The position numbers and the translations under genes are program-made. Below, one piece after another: positions 51,865-60,750 of a DNA stretch of 64,000 nt; position 1 is the first letter of the stretch; every line of letters starts with the position of its first letter. The notes under the pieces are model-generated. The model saw only the letters and a program-made list of their open reading frames with translations. It made no database searches and was not told the DNA's origin. Source of the DNA: Desulfosporosinus orientis DSM 765 (GTDB lineage Bacteria; Bacillota; Desulfitobacteriia; Desulfitobacteriales; Desulfitobacteriaceae). The DNA lies in NCBI RefSeq assembly GCF_000235605.1, contig NC_016584.1:2344001-2408000 (forward strand), read 5' to 3'.

Positions 51865-53079
51865 ATGCGAGTAAAACAAAAGGCAAAAGAAGCCTCTCGT
51901 AACTTTATGAAGGATATCTTTTTTTGGATACCATTCATCATTATAGCCCTGGTCTTATATAACTTTATTTACAACGGTTTTGATTGGGGTGCCGACAGGT
52001 TTTTTCCGCTGGTGCTCCTGATCGTGCTGCTGATCATCAGCTACTATCTTTGCAAAGTTCTGGCGTCCTTTCTTTCCGGCATTTTTTCTGTGGCCAGGGG
52101 CATCGGTGGTATGAAGGACGCGAGAAAGCTGGACGCCATAATGAAAGGGAATGAACAGGACAGTAGTAGTGAACAGGATGGGATGAAGAACGCGGATAAG
52201 CTGGACGGCAGCGTAGCTGCTTTGGAAGAGAAGCGCATCACTATCGCCATTGCTTCCATTGTTTATGCGGTGATTGCTGTCATCATTGTGGCGCTCCTGC
52301 TGTTTTCTTATGGACTAACGGTGGGCTGCATTGCGGGTGTCATTGCGGCGTTTGGCTACGCCATCATCCGGGTGCAGCGGTCAAAGCTCAATAACGAGAC
52401 TAAGGGTGCCTTTGCGGAGAACATATTGAAAAAATATTTCCAAAACGTGGTTTATCAGCCAGTCAGTTGCTTTCCTCAAGACGAGATTCTGTCCCTGGGG
52501 CTGTTCGAAAATGCGAACAATATTAAGGGTAGCGACCTTGTCAGTGCCCGAAAGGGAAACATTTCCTTTGCCCGCTGTGATCTGCTTGCGGAAAAGGTGG
52601 TGTGGGATCAAGTCTATGACGTACAGCTGGAAGACTGGAAGGATGAGGAGATTCATACGAGCCTGTTCTGGGGCTCCTGCATCCGTGCAGAGCACGGTCT
52701 TAAAATCCCGGTCCAAGTGGTGGTCTGTACCGACGGCACGCCCAATCTAAACGTAAAAGATGATGAACATCTGGATGTGGAGATGTACGAGTTCAACCAC
52801 CGGTTGGATGCTTTTTGCGTCGATCCTGTGGCGGCCAGGATAGTCTTAACGCCTCAGGTTATTGAAGCACTTAACACCATTGCCGGGAAGGCTGACGGGG
52901 ATGTGATTATGACCTTTACGGAACAGTATTTTTATCTTTTCGCAGCGTCAAACGAAGATTATTTTGACATCGATTTAAAGAAGACCATTGCCCAGGGACT
53001 GGAGCTCATGCACAAACAGGCAGGATTCACAGCGAGGCTTGTGGATTGCCTGGAATTTTTGAAACAGCAGGCAAACTAA
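51865..53079 (+). CDS. DUF3137 membrane protein
   Basis: 404 residues with two pairs of membrane helices (about residues 18-36 and 49-70; then 130-150 and 153-170) and a C-terminal cytoplasmic domain carrying the DUF3137 pattern (ISFARCDLLAE, FWGSCIRAEHGLKIPVQVVVC, VIMTFTEQYFYLFAAS). Probably works with the LemA protein encoded just before it. ATG 51865 follows GGGGAGG; a TTG at 51844 is also in frame. Confidence 0.85.
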   Translation: MRVKQKAKEASRNFMKDIFFWIPFIIIALVLYNFIYNGFDWGADRFFPLVLLIVLLIISYYLCKVLASFLSGIFSVARGIGGMKDARKLDAIMKGNEQDSSSEQDGMKNADKLDGSVAALEEKRITIAIASIVYAVIAVIIVALLLFSYGLTVGCIAGVIAAFGYAIIRVQRSKLNNETKGAFAENILKKYFQNVVYQPVSCFPQDEILSLGLFENANNIKGSDLVSARKGNISFARCDLLAEKVVWDQVYDVQLEDWKDEEIHTSLFWGSCIRAEHGLKIPVQVVVCTDGTPNLNVKDDEHLDVEMYEFNHRLDAFCVDPVAARIVLTPQVIEALNTIAGKADGDVIMTFTEQYFYLFAASNEDYFDIDLKKTIAQGLELMHKQAGFTARLVDCLEFLKQQAN

Positions 53080-53497
53080 GTTATAAAACCTGGAAGACAG
53101 ATATATCAGGGGATTAATAAGTTGATCTTTATGGCCATGGTAATAAAATATTGAAGATAAATACTGCCATCAAGGCCTTACCAGGCTTATGCGGCATTTC
53201 TTTTGTATCCTCAAGGCACGTTGGTGTTACTTCATTGTTTTTATCTATATATGTATTACATAAATCCTACAGAGTATTATCACCCATAAATATCTGTAGA
53301 AAACTAATGTGCTAATTTATACGAAACTTTCTACATTCTCAAAGACAAGCGGATTGGTTCAAGTTATATCGACACTTCAGAAATGAATTTCATCCGACAA
53401 TGAAATTATCGTACGGGAGTTTATTTTCAAGGTGCCTATTACTGGTCGGATGTTGCAACAAAGGTGCCGAATAAGATGAGAAATCTGTATTATAAAA
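53080..53497 (+). other. Gap with dispersed repeats
   Basis: No gene. It holds a TGCC...GGCA element (53165-53196) of the family described at 56448, 57012 and 58088, and a 22-base sequence GCACGTTGGTGTTACTTCAT plus TG (53216-53237) that recurs exactly at 60038-60059. Otherwise AT-rich. Confidence 0.5.
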
Positions 53498-53521
53498 ATT
53501 CCTGGCAAAAAGCCAGGAATC
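53498..53521 (-). terminator. Terminator of the 53533-54197 gene pair
   Basis: On the minus strand ATTCCTGGC-TTTTT-GCCAGGAAT is followed by TTTTAT, 12 bases after the stop at 53533. Confidence 0.85.
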
Positions 53522-53532
53522 CAAGGTATTAT

Positions 53533-53898
53533 TTATATAGGCGGAGCAACTATTTTGAATATCATCACTCCATCTGGATTAAATACCTCAAGTACCAAAC
53601 TAGAAACGAGCGTTTCAAGCACACCTTTGGGAGTGACTATTAAGGTGTAAAATTCATTGGGCGTTATTGCTATTAGTGTAATATCAGCAGGCGAAAACGC
53701 TTCAATACTAAATAACGGAGCGGTTAATTGAATTCTAAACCCTTCGAGAGGTAAAGATATTGATAATTTATTCAAACTATCTTGATTGATTTTTACGTTG
53801 TTATTTTGGGAACTGTTTGCTCTATGAGTTATCAAGTGATTTTTTAAAACAACGCTATTTCCTTTTCGTGGCTGCCGGGAATTATTAATATAATTCAT
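53533..53898 (-). CDS. Hypothetical protein, 121 aa, second of a coupled pair
   Basis: Begins MNYINNSRQPRKGNSVVLKN. The C-terminal two-thirds look like beta strands (LEGFRIQLTAPLFSIEAFSP, EFYTLIVTPKGVLETLVSSL). No membrane segment and no family recognised. Its ATG overlaps the stop of the upstream gene (TAATG), indicating translational coupling, and both end at a shared strong terminator. Confidence 0.6.
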   Translation of the reverse strand: MNYINNSRQPRKGNSVVLKNHLITHRANSSQNNNVKINQDSLNKLSISLPLEGFRIQLTAPLFSIEAFSPADITLIAITPNEFYTLIVTPKGVLETLVSSLVLEVFNPDGVMIFKIVAPPI

Positions 53899-54197
53899 TA
53901 TATTCCGCCACCCATTACAACGCGAAAAAATGGTAATAATTCTTGTTCAGCAGCAAGGGCATTTACAGGTGGAACAACTCGAAGTTCGCCTCCAGTAGCA
54001 GTTGTCTCAAATACTGCTCCGGGAGAGGTTTTTTGAATAGAATATTGAGTTTGTGTTTGTGCGGCAGAAATGAGTTCTATTGCTTCGATTCTTGTGTCAA
54101 TAGCATTATTTGCCTCTATATAATATTTAGGAACATCTAACTCCAGTACGGTATCAGGGGCTATATCCCTAATTAGGATTTCATTTAAGTTAGTCAT
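53898..54197 (-). CDS. Hypothetical protein, 99 aa, first of a coupled pair
   Basis: MTNLNEILIRDIAPDTVLEL then DVPKYYIEANNAIDTRIEAI. Soluble, with a Gln/Thr-rich middle and a C-terminal VVMGGGI. ATG 54197 follows GGAGG in the minus-strand leader (54203-54207). No family recognised. The pair has no homologue I can name; one possibility is a structural or spore-surface component, but nothing in the sequence fixes this. Confidence 0.6.
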   Translation of the reverse strand: MTNLNEILIRDIAPDTVLELDVPKYYIEANNAIDTRIEAIELISAAQTQTQYSIQKTSPGAVFETTATGGELRVVPPVNALAAEQELLPFFRVVMGGGI

Positions 54198-54212
54198 AAT
54201 AAAAACCTCCAT

Positions 54213-54547
54213 TTAAATATTTTTTTAGTACAATATATGCATGTCCTTCATTGTTGTTACTGGATTTCTTAATCGGTATTTATAAATGGAGGGGACGGAA
54301 TTTTCTAAAACTACTTCGGCGACGGGGTGACGGCCCGAGGATATCAATAAAAAAATAGGTCACGATACAGGTTGATGTTACTTCATTGACATTCAAAACA
54401 TAAACATCAACCCACGTTGAGACGGTAATAATGATGACGAATTGTAGTCGAGACAAAAAATAAGGGGGTCTGACCACAATACGTTGTGGTTTTTGAGCCC
54501 AAAATGAGCAAAAAACGAGGCAAAAAAGTCAAATTTAGCCCGATTTT
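54213..54547 (+). other. Gap with a dispersed repeat
   Basis: No gene recognised. A repeat of about 105 bases (54433-54545), including CCACAATACGTTGTGG, recurs with changes at 62122-62237. An imperfect copy of the 22-base repeat (TTGATGTTACTTCATTG) is at 54372-54388. Confidence 0.5.
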
Positions 54548-54831
54548 TTGGTCAAAATTTATAATTTCATACATGAAAATCTAAAGGCATCAGGACAGAA
54601 AATCTTGATGCTTTTGTTTCTATATGTTGACCAGAAACAAGATTGTCTTTTTATAACGAATACCGTAGCATATTCTGCAGATACCACCCTCTCTGGAGGA
54701 AATAAGCAGGGCGCAAAGGGAAGCAACTATCAAAGAGCAATATCATACAAGAATGAAGCTGAGACATCTGGTACACTGAATATCAAATAAATAATTAGGA
54801 AGGAGGTAAACTCTTGATCCTGTAAAAACAA

Positions 54832-55104
54832 GGAGTATACCATAGAATCGGGAGATATGTTACTGTTCAATCAGTTGATAACCATACCTGCCAACAAATC
54901 GATGGCAAAACACTGGATTACCGCTGTATCAATATTAAATCGGATATTATGAGTAAAGCTGTTTTTGAAATAACGGGAAGGGATGATTTGTCTTATTTTA
55001 TAACACCGGTAGTTTTTCATAGTGAATTGGTTTCACTATATTCTTTTTACTCTTGGAACAAAATTTATAGGACTAACACCAAAACAGTATATGAACATAT
55101 TTAA
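54832..55104 (+). pseudogene. Gene fragment without start
   Basis: A 90-codon open stretch reading VYHRIGRYVTVQSVDNHTCQ, then INIKSDIMSKAVFEITGRDD and SELVSLYSFYSWNKIYRTNT. No start codon follows the upstream stop except an internal ATG at 54949. Composition is protein-like; family not recognised. A second short open stretch after it (55112-55249, RKKDRGWVHLHYALSPGTHR) may be part of the same or another decayed gene. Confidence 0.35.
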
Positions 55105-55282
55105 GGATATGCCAAGGTAGACATATCAACAGTAAGGAGTTTCATGGACAGAAAAAAAGACAGGGGCTGGGTACATCTGCATTATGCTTTGTCACCTGGA
55201 ACTCATCGTAGGAATTGTACTTACGTTAGCAGGATTGTATATTTCGGGGAATAAAATTATAATAAAATAGGAGAATTTAAAA

Positions 55283-55705
55283 ATGAGTGATTGCAATATG
55301 AAATGTGTAATGATTATAGATTCAGAACTACCAATCGGTGTCATAGCCAACACCTCTGCTATCTTAGGGGTAACATTGGGGAAGCATATTCCAGAGCAAA
55401 TAGGAGTGGATGTTGTTGATGCCACAGATAAAACACATTTAGGGATCATAACAATCCCAATTGCAATGCTAAAAGGCAATAAGGACATTTTAAGGGATTT
55501 GAGGGAACGGTTATATGCCCCGGAGTTTAGTGATTTAGTTGTTGTTGATTTTTCGGATGTGGCACAATGCTGTAATGTGTATAGTGAATATATTGCCAAA
55601 GCAGCATGTGTACCAGAGATAGAGCACACTTATTTGGGAGTAGTCATTTATGGAGAAAAGAAAAAAGTAAACAAATTGACAGGGTATATGCCTCTTTTAA
55701 GATAA
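55283..55705 (+). CDS. DUF2000 family protein
   Basis: 140 residues. The pattern CVMIIDSELPIGVIANTSAI (about 8-27), LGVTLGKHIPEQIG, then YLGVVIYGEKKKVNKLTGYM matches DUF2000, small proteins structurally related to peptidyl-tRNA hydrolase 2-like folds. Function unknown. The ATG follows ATAGGAG. Isolated gene, with a GNAT gene 80 bases downstream in the same direction. Confidence 0.8.
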   Translation: MSDCNMKCVMIIDSELPIGVIANTSAILGVTLGKHIPEQIGVDVVDATDKTHLGIITIPIAMLKGNKDILRDLRERLYAPEFSDLVVVDFSDVAQCCNVYSEYIAKAACVPEIEHTYLGVVIYGEKKKVNKLTGYMPLLR

Positions 55706-55786
55706 TGGAGGATAAAACCCATTTAGTGTGATACTGAGATGATTTTAATACCTTGAACTAATTATTTTTTGAAAAGGAGTAAAATC

Positions 55787-56221
55787 ATGAATACTACAGT
55801 GAGATTTGCAACGAATGAAGATTTTAAACGTATTTTTCCATTATTTAAACAATTATGGCCAAATAAGTCTTTAAATCAAAATGAACTTAGTAAGGTATTT
55901 AATCGTGGAATAAAATCAGATTCAGATGTTTTACTCATTTTAGAATTAGATAATAATGTAATTGGATTTTGCGCATATGCAATTGTGAATAATTTGTGGC
56001 AAGAAGGGCAAATATCTTATATTTATGCAATGGTCATTGATGAAAAATATAGAGGAAAAGGATGTGGTTCTAACTTGTTGCAGGAAGCAATAAATAAATC
56101 ACGAGAACAGGGGATGAAAAGAGTCGAATTAGATTCTGGATTTCCACGAGAAGAAGCTCATCAGTTTTATGAAAAATTCGGATTTGAAAAACGAGCATAC
56201 TTATTTTCATATACCTTATAG
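55787..56221 (+). CDS. GNAT family N-acetyltransferase
   Basis: 144 residues with a complete GNAT fold: IRFATNEDF-type start (VRFATNEDFKRIFPLFKQLW), ISYIYAMVIDEKYRGKGCGS with the acetyl-CoA loop RGKGCGSNLL (about 95-104), and AHQFYEKFGFEKRAYLFSY. AAAAGGAG lies before ATG 55787. A fragment of another acetyltransferase follows at 56243, perhaps from an old duplication. Confidence 0.87.
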   Translation: MNTTVRFATNEDFKRIFPLFKQLWPNKSLNQNELSKVFNRGIKSDSDVLLILELDNNVIGFCAYAIVNNLWQEGQISYIYAMVIDEKYRGKGCGSNLLQEAINKSREQGMKRVELDSGFPREEAHQFYEKFGFEKRAYLFSYTL

Positions 56222-56242
56222 TGTCTTTTGAATAAATATGTA

Positions 56243-56357
56243 TTTAAAAGCTGTCTGCTTATTTAGCACCGAAGCAGGGGAGTACTGGACAAAGTTGGGC
56301 TTCAAACGAACAGATACTTATGAACTTATTGCAAAGTTAAAAATACTCCACAAGTAA
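56243..56357 (+). pseudogene. Acetyltransferase C-terminal fragment
   Basis: YLKAVCLFSTEAGEYWTKLG then FKRTDTYELIAKLKILHK and a stop. The YWTKLGFKRTD segment is the typical end of GNAT proteins, but the rest of the domain is absent. Confidence 0.45.
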
Positions 56358-56447
56358 AACTATTTGATGAATTGGGTTGGTGGAGTTACATATAGATATA
56401 TTTTATAAAAAATATAAAATGCTTTACAGTATACTGTTAATTCGACA

Positions 56448-56480
56448 AGCCGCCAAGGCCCCACCAGGTTCGAGTGGCAT
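56448..56480 (+). repeat. Dispersed TGCCGC...GCGGCA-type element
   Basis: AGCCGCCAAGGCCCCACCAG then GTTCGAGTGGCAT, followed by a T-rich tract. Related copies are at 53165-53196, 57012-57043 and 58088-58117, always between genes. They may be terminators or a small mobile repeat. Confidence 0.6.
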
Positions 56481-56559
56481 CATTTTTGTTGGTTCAACCC
56501 ATTGTGGGAGTGTCTGTCTTTTACAGAGGAAAAAATAATTATATAAATTGAGGTGCGAT

Positions 56560-56973
56560 ATGGAAGTAACGATAAAAGAAAGAGTACATGAATTGTATTG
56601 GAAACATGATATTAATTGTGCAAGAACGATGTTAACTTGCTTATGTGAATTATTTCACGTAAATCTTGAAGAACAAACCTTCAACTCTGCGATTGGTTTG
56701 CATGGAGCAGGAGGATTTAGAGCTCAATGCGGATTGGTTGAAGGAGCTTTGATGTTTATTGGAATTTATTTCAGTCAGAAAGGAAAATCTGATTTTGATA
56801 TAGCATCGCTTTGCTATCACTATGCTAATGAATTTACTCAAAAATATGGCTCATTGAAATGCTACGATTTGCGTCCGAATGGCTTTAGTGAAAATGATCC
56901 GCCACATGCTTGTGAGAAATTAACTGGTCTAACTATTGAATTTTCAAGTGAATTTATAAAAAAGCAAATATAA
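56560..56973 (+). CDS. C_GCAxxG_C_C family protein
   Basis: 137 residues. Conserved blocks are INCARTMLTCLCELF (Cys about 19 and 27), IGLHGAGGFRAQCGLVEGALMF with the G-G-x4-C-G core, and a late Cys pair in YGSLKCYDLRPN and PPHACEKLT. Members carry Cys residues thought to hold a metal or redox group; no precise role is known. ATG 56560 follows GAGGTG. Same family as the IS21-disrupted gene of cassette C8, though the two differ clearly in sequence. Confidence 0.8.
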   Translation: MEVTIKERVHELYWKHDINCARTMLTCLCELFHVNLEEQTFNSAIGLHGAGGFRAQCGLVEGALMFIGIYFSQKGKSDFDIASLCYHYANEFTQKYGSLKCYDLRPNGFSENDPPHACEKLTGLTIEFSSEFIKKQI

Positions 56974-57011
56974 CAACAATGTATTAATGAAAATATAAAC
57001 TTCAAAATGCC

Positions 57012-57043
57012 TGCCGCCTAGGCTCTACCAGTCTCAAGCGGCA
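57012..57043 (+). repeat. Dispersed TGCCGC...GCGGCA element (best stem)
   Basis: TGCCGCCTAGGCTCTACCAG then TCTCAAGCGGCA, followed by TCTTTTTT. The TGCCGC/GCGGCA stem and T run make this copy look like an intrinsic terminator of the C_GCAxxG_C_C gene. Confidence 0.65.
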
Positions 57044-57161
57044 TCTTTTTTGACCGTTCAAGGCATACAGAAGTAGTTGCCGAATTATATCATACCGTGT
57101 AATTAATGCAATTGTTTTATAGTTAGTTTATTCTTAAGGCTAAGTATAGGAGTTTGGGAAT

Positions 57162-58037
57162 ATGAAAATAAACGTATATACATTAAATTCTTTTGCTAAA
57201 ACAAAAGAAGGCGGAAACCCAGCAGGTGTTGTTATGAATGCGGATTCATTATCCGCAGAAGAAATGATAAAAATTGCTGGTGTTCTTGGATTCAGTGAAA
57301 CTGCTTTTGTATTGCAATCAAACGTGGCAGATTTTAAAGTGAGATTCTTTACACCTAATGAAGAGGTGGACTTATGTGGCCATGCTACGATTGCCACCTT
57401 TTATGCAATGTCAAGTCTGAATTTGTTAAAACAAGGTAAATATAATCAAGAAACCAGAGCTGGAATACTTGGCATTGAAATTCATAACGATAGTTTTGTT
57501 ATGATGGATCAATCTATTCCTGTATTTTCAGAAGTTATAGATAAAGATGAATTAGCAGATTCCTTGAATATCAGTACTTTCCAAATTTCGGAAGACTTAT
57601 TGGCTCAAGTTGTGTCAACAGGGCTTCGAGATATTATAGTTCCTGTAAAAAGAATTGAGATTTTAGATGCGATCAAGCCGGATATGGAAAAAGTAAAAAA
57701 AATCAGCCAGAAGTACAATACCGTTGGATATCATGTTTTTTCTTTGGAATCTACATATGGAGCCAATGCTTATTGCAGGAACTTTGCACCTTTATATGAT
57801 ATTCCGGAGGAATCTGCAACAGGAACATCAAGCGGTGCGCTTGCATGCTATTTGTACCACTATGGAAAAATAAGCGAAGAGGAGGCGGCTAATCTTATTT
57901 TTAAGCAGGGGTATTCCATGAAAAAGCCATCTGAAATTCGTGTATCATTAACGGTCAAGGGAAATGAGATACTTGAGGTAAAGGTTGGAGGAAGTGCAAT
58001 GAACTTGAGCTTAGCAGAAATTGAAATAAATAAGTGA
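57162..58037 (+). CDS. PhzF family isomerase
   Basis: 291 residues with the two-lobed diaminopimelate-epimerase-like fold of PhzF: NSFAKTKEGGNPAGVV (about 9-24), LGFSETAFVLQ with the catalytic Glu near 46, VRFFTPNEEVDLCGHATIAT, and EESATGTSSGALACYLYHYG in the second lobe. Full length for the family. The substrate is not predictable; members isomerise varied metabolites. A weak site precedes the ATG. Monocistronic. Confidence 0.92.
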   Translation: MKINVYTLNSFAKTKEGGNPAGVVMNADSLSAEEMIKIAGVLGFSETAFVLQSNVADFKVRFFTPNEEVDLCGHATIATFYAMSSLNLLKQGKYNQETRAGILGIEIHNDSFVMMDQSIPVFSEVIDKDELADSLNISTFQISEDLLAQVVSTGLRDIIVPVKRIEILDAIKPDMEKVKKISQKYNTVGYHVFSLESTYGANAYCRNFAPLYDIPEESATGTSSGALACYLYHYGKISEEEAANLIFKQGYSMKKPSEIRVSLTVKGNEILEVKVGGSAMNLSLAEIEINK

Positions 58038-58087
58038 TTTTGGGATTGCAGTGAAATTAGATCTGCAAAACGGCTATTCATGTGAAT

Positions 58088-58117
58088 TCCGCCAAGGCCC
58101 TACCAGATTTAAGGCAA
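58088..58117 (+). repeat. Dispersed element copy near the integrase remnant
   Basis: CCGCCAAGGCCCTACCAGAT then TTAAGGCAATAA; the right arm is degraded compared with the copies at 53165, 56448 and 57012. Confidence 0.5.
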
Positions 58118-58133
58118 TAAAAAAACTGCTCAT

Positions 58134-58554
58134 GAGTTATTTGCCAACAATTTGCCAACGTATTTTTCTTTGCGTTAGCAAGCATACTTTTCGAATGTTT
58201 CTACAGTGTTATCTACCATCTTTTCTGTTGGATGTGTGTATGTATCCATCGTGGTTGATAATCTTGTATGCCCAAGGCGTGACACAGGGAAGGATATTAT
58301 CCTGCGCAAGGTATCTTTTTCTTCATTGCCTCTCCAATGCGACAACCAGTGTGATATCCGATTATGATCGGAATGTAATAAGGGGTATCTGCGGGAGATC
58401 GCTCTATAATCTGCTCAAACTCGTCGCTTGGAATGACATGCCGGTCTATCTCCTCTTTTGTATGCTCAATATCGGGGGAATTTATAAACTCGGTAGAATT
58501 GAGATATTCCGTCTGCAGAACCGACAAGAGCAGCAAGGCTGGAAAGTTACTCAT
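58134..58554 (-). pseudogene. Phage-type tyrosine recombinase remnant
   Basis: On the minus strand HTKEEIDRHVIPSDEFEQII and PYYIPIIIGYHTGCRIGEAM carry the first catalytic Arg region (GCRIGE). After a deletion the C-terminal LGHTRLSTTMDTYTHPTEKM, with the catalytic Tyr (TYTH), follows in other frames near 58250-58170. The middle with the Lys and HxxR boxes is missing. It marks a former integrative element in this repeat-rich region. The overlapping plus-strand frame at 58051-58560 is only its shadow. Confidence 0.75.
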
Positions 58555-58772
58555 AAGTAATGAAGGTAAGGTTATAGTAAGTCGGTGTTATGGAGACGCC
58601 TTTTGAGTCTTTGAACAATGATTTATGTGCCGTCAATGGGAAATATATTCACCAGATCATTTAAATAAAATGGTCTGGTTTTATTTAATTTAGGAGATCA
58701 AATTTAAACCGTGGTATAATGTCATTAAATTTAGTGGGATTTTTGATATTCTGTGAAAGGATTAACAATAAA

Positions 58773-59939
58773 ATGAATTCTAACTTTGACTTAAAAACAA
58801 TGTTTATGGTACTGGCTTTAGGCAATTTTTGTACAATAATTCTTATGATAGCTTATAATAATTTTCAGGGAAAAAATAATTCTACTAAATATTATATTGC
58901 TGGAAAATTCCTTTTGATGATAGCATGGGTTTTGTTCGCAATGAGAGGAGTAGCCTCGGATTTAATTTCAATTATAATTGCAAACTCATTACTTTTTGTA
59001 GGAGTATCGTTGAACGCTATCGCTTTTATTCTATTGAAAGGGTTTTTAATAAGAAGTGTTAAACAACTATATCTTGTGTTTATTGTAATAAGCATTTTGA
59101 TTTTTAATATTGTTTCATTTTTAGGGAATGAAAATATTAGAGTCGCAGTTGGTTTTATTATTCCAGCTTTAATAATCATTCCTATATATGTAAGTTTCTT
59201 AACAGACAAAAAAGCTTCAAGGCTACAAATACTTATTGCTGTTATTCACATGCTTGCAAGCGTTCCGCTGTTTTTGAGGGCATATGTCTCTTTGTCTTCT
59301 CCTTATGTGATCCAGTTATATACCCCAAACGTATTTACAACATGGTCGTTTCTGTCACTTTTTGTTTCGCTGATTATTGGAAGCACAGGATTTGTGCTAC
59401 TCGCAAAGCAGCAGGATGATGAAGAATTGATTAAGTTCGCAAGATTTGATTTTTTAACGAATATTTATAACCGACGCACATTTTTTTTGTTTGCACAAAA
59501 AAGCATAGCACTTTGCGTCAGGAAAACTATGCCTGTATCTCTCATTCTAATTGATATTGATAATTTCAAAAAAGTAAATGATTTATATGGACACCATATA
59601 GGGGATGAAGTGCTTAAGGATTTTGCTTCCGAAACGCAAAGGATATTAAGACAAAATGATCTGCTTTGCAGGTACGGAGGAGAGGAATTTACTATATTAC
59701 TACCTGGAGCAGATGAAGAAGATAGTAATAAAGTTGCTACGAGACTTAGAGAAGTTATCGGTCAGAGAGGTATCCCCAACCATCCTGAGTTGAAATATAC
59801 AGTCAGTATGGGAGCAGTTTCTGTAATCCCTGACTATGAAACTGATTTGGAGATACTTTTGAAGCAGGCTGATGTAGCCCTGTACACAGCTAAGAATAAC
59901 GGAAAAAACCGTATTGAAAGGTATTCAAAAATGGCTTAA
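58773..59939 (+). CDS. Membrane-bound GGDEF diguanylate cyclase
   Basis: 388 residues. About seven hydrophobic helices occupy residues 5-220 with no extracytoplasmic domain. The cytoplasmic GGDEF domain follows, with active site RYGGEEF (about 317-323), metal-binding DIDNFKKVNDLYGH and an inhibitory site RxxD (RQND) exactly five residues before GGEEF. It would make cyclic di-GMP from GTP, with product inhibition. AAAGGATTAACAATAAA precedes ATG 58773; upstream in-frame starts are unlikely. Confidence 0.9.
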   Translation: MNSNFDLKTMFMVLALGNFCTIILMIAYNNFQGKNNSTKYYIAGKFLLMIAWVLFAMRGVASDLISIIIANSLLFVGVSLNAIAFILLKGFLIRSVKQLYLVFIVISILIFNIVSFLGNENIRVAVGFIIPALIIIPIYVSFLTDKKASRLQILIAVIHMLASVPLFLRAYVSLSSPYVIQLYTPNVFTTWSFLSLFVSLIIGSTGFVLLAKQQDDEELIKFARFDFLTNIYNRRTFFLFAQKSIALCVRKTMPVSLILIDIDNFKKVNDLYGHHIGDEVLKDFASETQRILRQNDLLCRYGGEEFTILLPGADEEDSNKVATRLREVIGQRGIPNHPELKYTVSMGAVSVIPDYETDLEILLKQADVALYTAKNNGKNRIERYSKMA

Positions 59940-60091
59940 GTGATTAAAATGCAAGAATTTAAGGAACAGGATTGCGCTCTGTCATTATTATCGGCTAGTA
60001 GTAAAGAAAAGTCTCGAATGAAATGTTTCTTACCAGTGCACGTTGGTGTTACTTCATTGAAGGTTTTAGAATGTTATTATATCAGTGACAG

Positions 60092-60290
60092 GTCATGTGG
60101 GGTGCGTGGTGGTGCTATATCGTGGTTGAGTGGAAGCCTTGGTTTGAGCGGGTTTGAGGAGTGTATGTTCTTTTTGGAGTGACAGGGTGTGAGAGGGAAT
60201 ATATTGAGCTGGATCGTTTTTGGAAACGGTTTGGCTTTTTATGTTTATTTATTGGATTATTTTTAATCCTTAAAGGATATGGAGGAAATA
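60092..60290 (+). repeat. Degenerate direct repeat, copy 1
   Basis: Shares with 60529-60750 a core GTGCTATAT.G..TTGAG then GCCTT.G..TGAGCGGGTTTG, and ATGTTCTTTTTGGAGT, plus a similar tail ending GGATATGGAGGAAATATG. Translated, both give R-G-G/S-A-I and SGFE..MFFLE, suggesting duplicated remnants of a small gene. The open frame 59940-60182 runs through this copy and is not convincing on its own. Confidence 0.55.
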
Positions 60291-60528
60291 TGTAGAAATT
60301 TTGTAATAAAAAAGACTCGCAGAAAAGGAAGTAAATGGAATGAGAATTGGAATTTTGACATGTTCTAGTGCAACACAGGACTTAGGCTGTTCTTCATGAG
60401 GCTCACATTACTCATGAACAATTTAGAGGAAGTGTCAAAGAACTGTTTTGCCAGCCAAAAAGAACTATGGTGGGACTTGATTAAAGGAAAATAAGTGATT
60501 TCCACACAGCCAGAACGTATTTTATACA

Positions 60529-60750
60529 CATGAAGCACGTGGTAGTGCTATATTGGGATTGAGCGAAAGCCTTCGTATGAGCGGGTTTGAGAAGAGTATG
60601 TTCTTTTTGGAGTTTTGTAGTGTGTAGGGAAATATAATTGATTTGTGTTGCCAGAGCGTCAATTGTTGGATGACCTGGCCTTTTTTGTTTTTTATTAGAT
60701 GATTGTTGGAAATTTAAGAGGATATAGAGGAAGGATATGGAAATATTTTA
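60529..60750 (+). repeat. Degenerate direct repeat, copy 2
   Basis: Second copy of the element at 60092-60290. It reads RGSAILGLSESLRMSGFEKS then MFFLEFCSV and a stop, and ends GGATATAGAGGAAGGATATG. No start codon or ribosome-binding site. Between and after the two copies (60291-60528 and 60751-60995) I see no other gene. Confidence 0.55.

Noticed and set aside
54548-54790. 80-codon plus-strand frame
   Set aside because: No ribosome-binding site, runs out of the dispersed repeat, no family pattern; too weak to annotate as a gene.
58051-58560. 169-codon plus-strand frame
   Set aside because: Antisense to the integrase remnant, which has recognisable GCRIGE and TYTH motifs.
59940-60182. 80-codon frame directly after the GGDEF gene
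   Set aside because: It runs through the degenerate direct repeat and the 22-base repeat; no own ribosome-binding site.
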